Made by a program: the position numbers and the translations under genes. Below, in pieces: positions 6,468-7,135 of a stretch of DNA of 7,135 nucleotides. Each line of letters begins with the position of its first letter. Positions within the stretch are counted from its first letter, which is position 1. Source of the stretch: Bacteroidales bacterium (GTDB taxonomy: Bacteria; Bacteroidota; Bacteroidia; Bacteroidales; JAAUTT01); contig JANXXY010000079.1 of assembly GCA_025350365.1 (NCBI GenBank), positions 1-7,135 on the forward strand, read 5' to 3'. The notes beneath the pieces were generated by a model that made no database searches, was not told the DNA's origin, and saw only the letters and a list, made by a program, of their open reading frames with translations.

Positions 6468-7135
6468 ATGATAAACAAACTCATTTCGAAAAAGGAAAAA
6501 TTAGCAGTCATTGGGCTTGGATATGTAGGTTTGCCTATTGCCTTAGAATTTGCAAGGAAAATTTCGGTAATCGGATTTGACATCCGACCGGACAGGGTTG
6601 AAAAAATGAAAAACAAAATTGATCCTAGTGAAGAACTGGAATCCTCAGCCTTTGATGGATGTGATATTCATTTTACCTGCGATATTGAGGAGTTGCGCGA
6701 AGCCAAATTTTTTATCATTGCTGTTCCTACTCCTATTGACCACCATAATCTTCCTGATTTAACACCTTTACTCAGTGCAACCAAAACAGTTGCACAAGTA
6801 TTAAAAAAGGGAGACTATGTTGTTTATGAATCAACGGTTTATCCCTCATGTACAGAAGAAGACTGTATTCCGATACTTGAAAAAATTTCGGGACTTACAT
6901 TTATAAAGGATTTTAAGGTTGGGTTTTCACCCGAACGTATCAATCCCGGAGATAAAGAACATACGCTGACCAAAATCATTAAAGTAGTTTCGGGATGCGA
7001 TGCCGAATCTCTTGATAATATAGCAAAGACTTATGAATTAGTTGTTAAAGCTGGGGTTCACAGGGCTAGTTCAATTAAAGTAGCCGAAGCTGCTAAAATC
7101 ATAGAAAACACACAACGCGATATCAACATCGCTTT
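6468..7135 (+). CDS. wbpA: UDP-N-acetylglucosamine 6-dehydrogenase, WbpA type (truncated by window edge)
   Basis: This is the first 222 residues of a UDP-glucose/GDP-mannose dehydrogenase family protein; full length is usually about 430, and the frame is open at the right edge. The family performs two NAD-dependent oxidations at C6, here most likely UDP-GlcNAc to UDP-GlcNAcA, the first step of the pathway. Visible are the NAD loop VIGLGYVGLP (14-23), VPTPID (86-91), YESTVYP (120-126), GFSPERINPGDKEH (152-165) with the active-site Glu, and KVAEAAKIIENTQRDINIA (204-222) with the conserved Lys (K210) and Asn (N214). The catalytic Cys lies beyond the window. PERINPGDKEH and ENTQRD point to the N-acetylated-sugar branch (WbpA, TviB/WbpO) rather than UDP-glucose dehydrogenase. 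GlcNAc over GalNAc specificity is inferred from the neighbours. The ATG at 6468 follows wbpB by 14 bp. Confidence 0.92.
   Translation, partial: MINKLISKKEKLAVIGLGYVGLPIALEFARKISVIGFDIRPDRVEKMKNKIDPSEELESSAFDGCDIHFTCDIEELREAKFFIIAVPTPIDHHNLPDLTPLLSATKTVAQVLKKGDYVVYESTVYPSCTEEDCIPILEKISGLTFIKDFKVGFSPERINPGDKEHTLTKIIKVVSGCDAESLDNIAKTYELVVKAGVHRASSIKVAEAAKIIENTQRDINIA

Overview
The window looks like a chromosomal segment of a Bacteroidota bacterium, probably from the Bacteroidales/Marinilabiliales/Cytophagales breadth; I cannot go lower. The reasons are AT-rich coding sequence, ATG starts without Shine-Dalgarno sequences, several boxes resembling the Bacteroidota -7 consensus TAnnTTTG, a tsaE-ald neighbourhood, and a membrane protein joining CCDC81-type HU domains to a SPOR domain, an architecture typical of this phylum.

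Layout. Positions 1-226 hold no gene. They start with a pyrimidine-rich tract and continue into a dispersed-type repeat and a 28-bp tandem repeat. Next come tsaE (227-637, tRNA t6A modification) and an alanine-dehydrogenase-family gene (724-1944) that appears to have its own promoter in the gap. Two small GC-rich hairpins resembling a REP element lie at 1995-2040, before a gene for an unrecognised small lipoprotein (2071-2616). That gene converges, with 10 bp between stop codons, on a minus-strand gene for the HU/SPOR membrane protein (2627-3613).

Divergent from the HU/SPOR gene, and running to the right edge, is a tight co-directional cluster: wbpE (3786-4910), wbpD (4910-5491), wbpB (5494-6453) and wbpA (6468 to the edge, truncated). 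The junctions are a 1-nt overlap, a 2-nt gap and a 14-nt gap, so this is very probably one operon. Together the four enzymes account for UDP-GlcNAc to UDP-2,3-diacetamido-2,3-dideoxy-glucuronic acid: WbpA oxidises C6, WbpB oxidises C3, WbpE transaminates C3 and WbpD acetylates the new amine. This sugar feeds surface polysaccharide or glycoprotein glycan synthesis, so the window probably holds the left edge of a capsule, O-antigen or exopolysaccharide locus.

I found no evidence of a wholly new system. The points most worth a second look are the alanine-dehydrogenase homologue without the usual active-site His, the HU/SPOR protein, the wbp gene order (reversed relative to Pseudomonas aeruginosa), and the two intergenic repeat structures.
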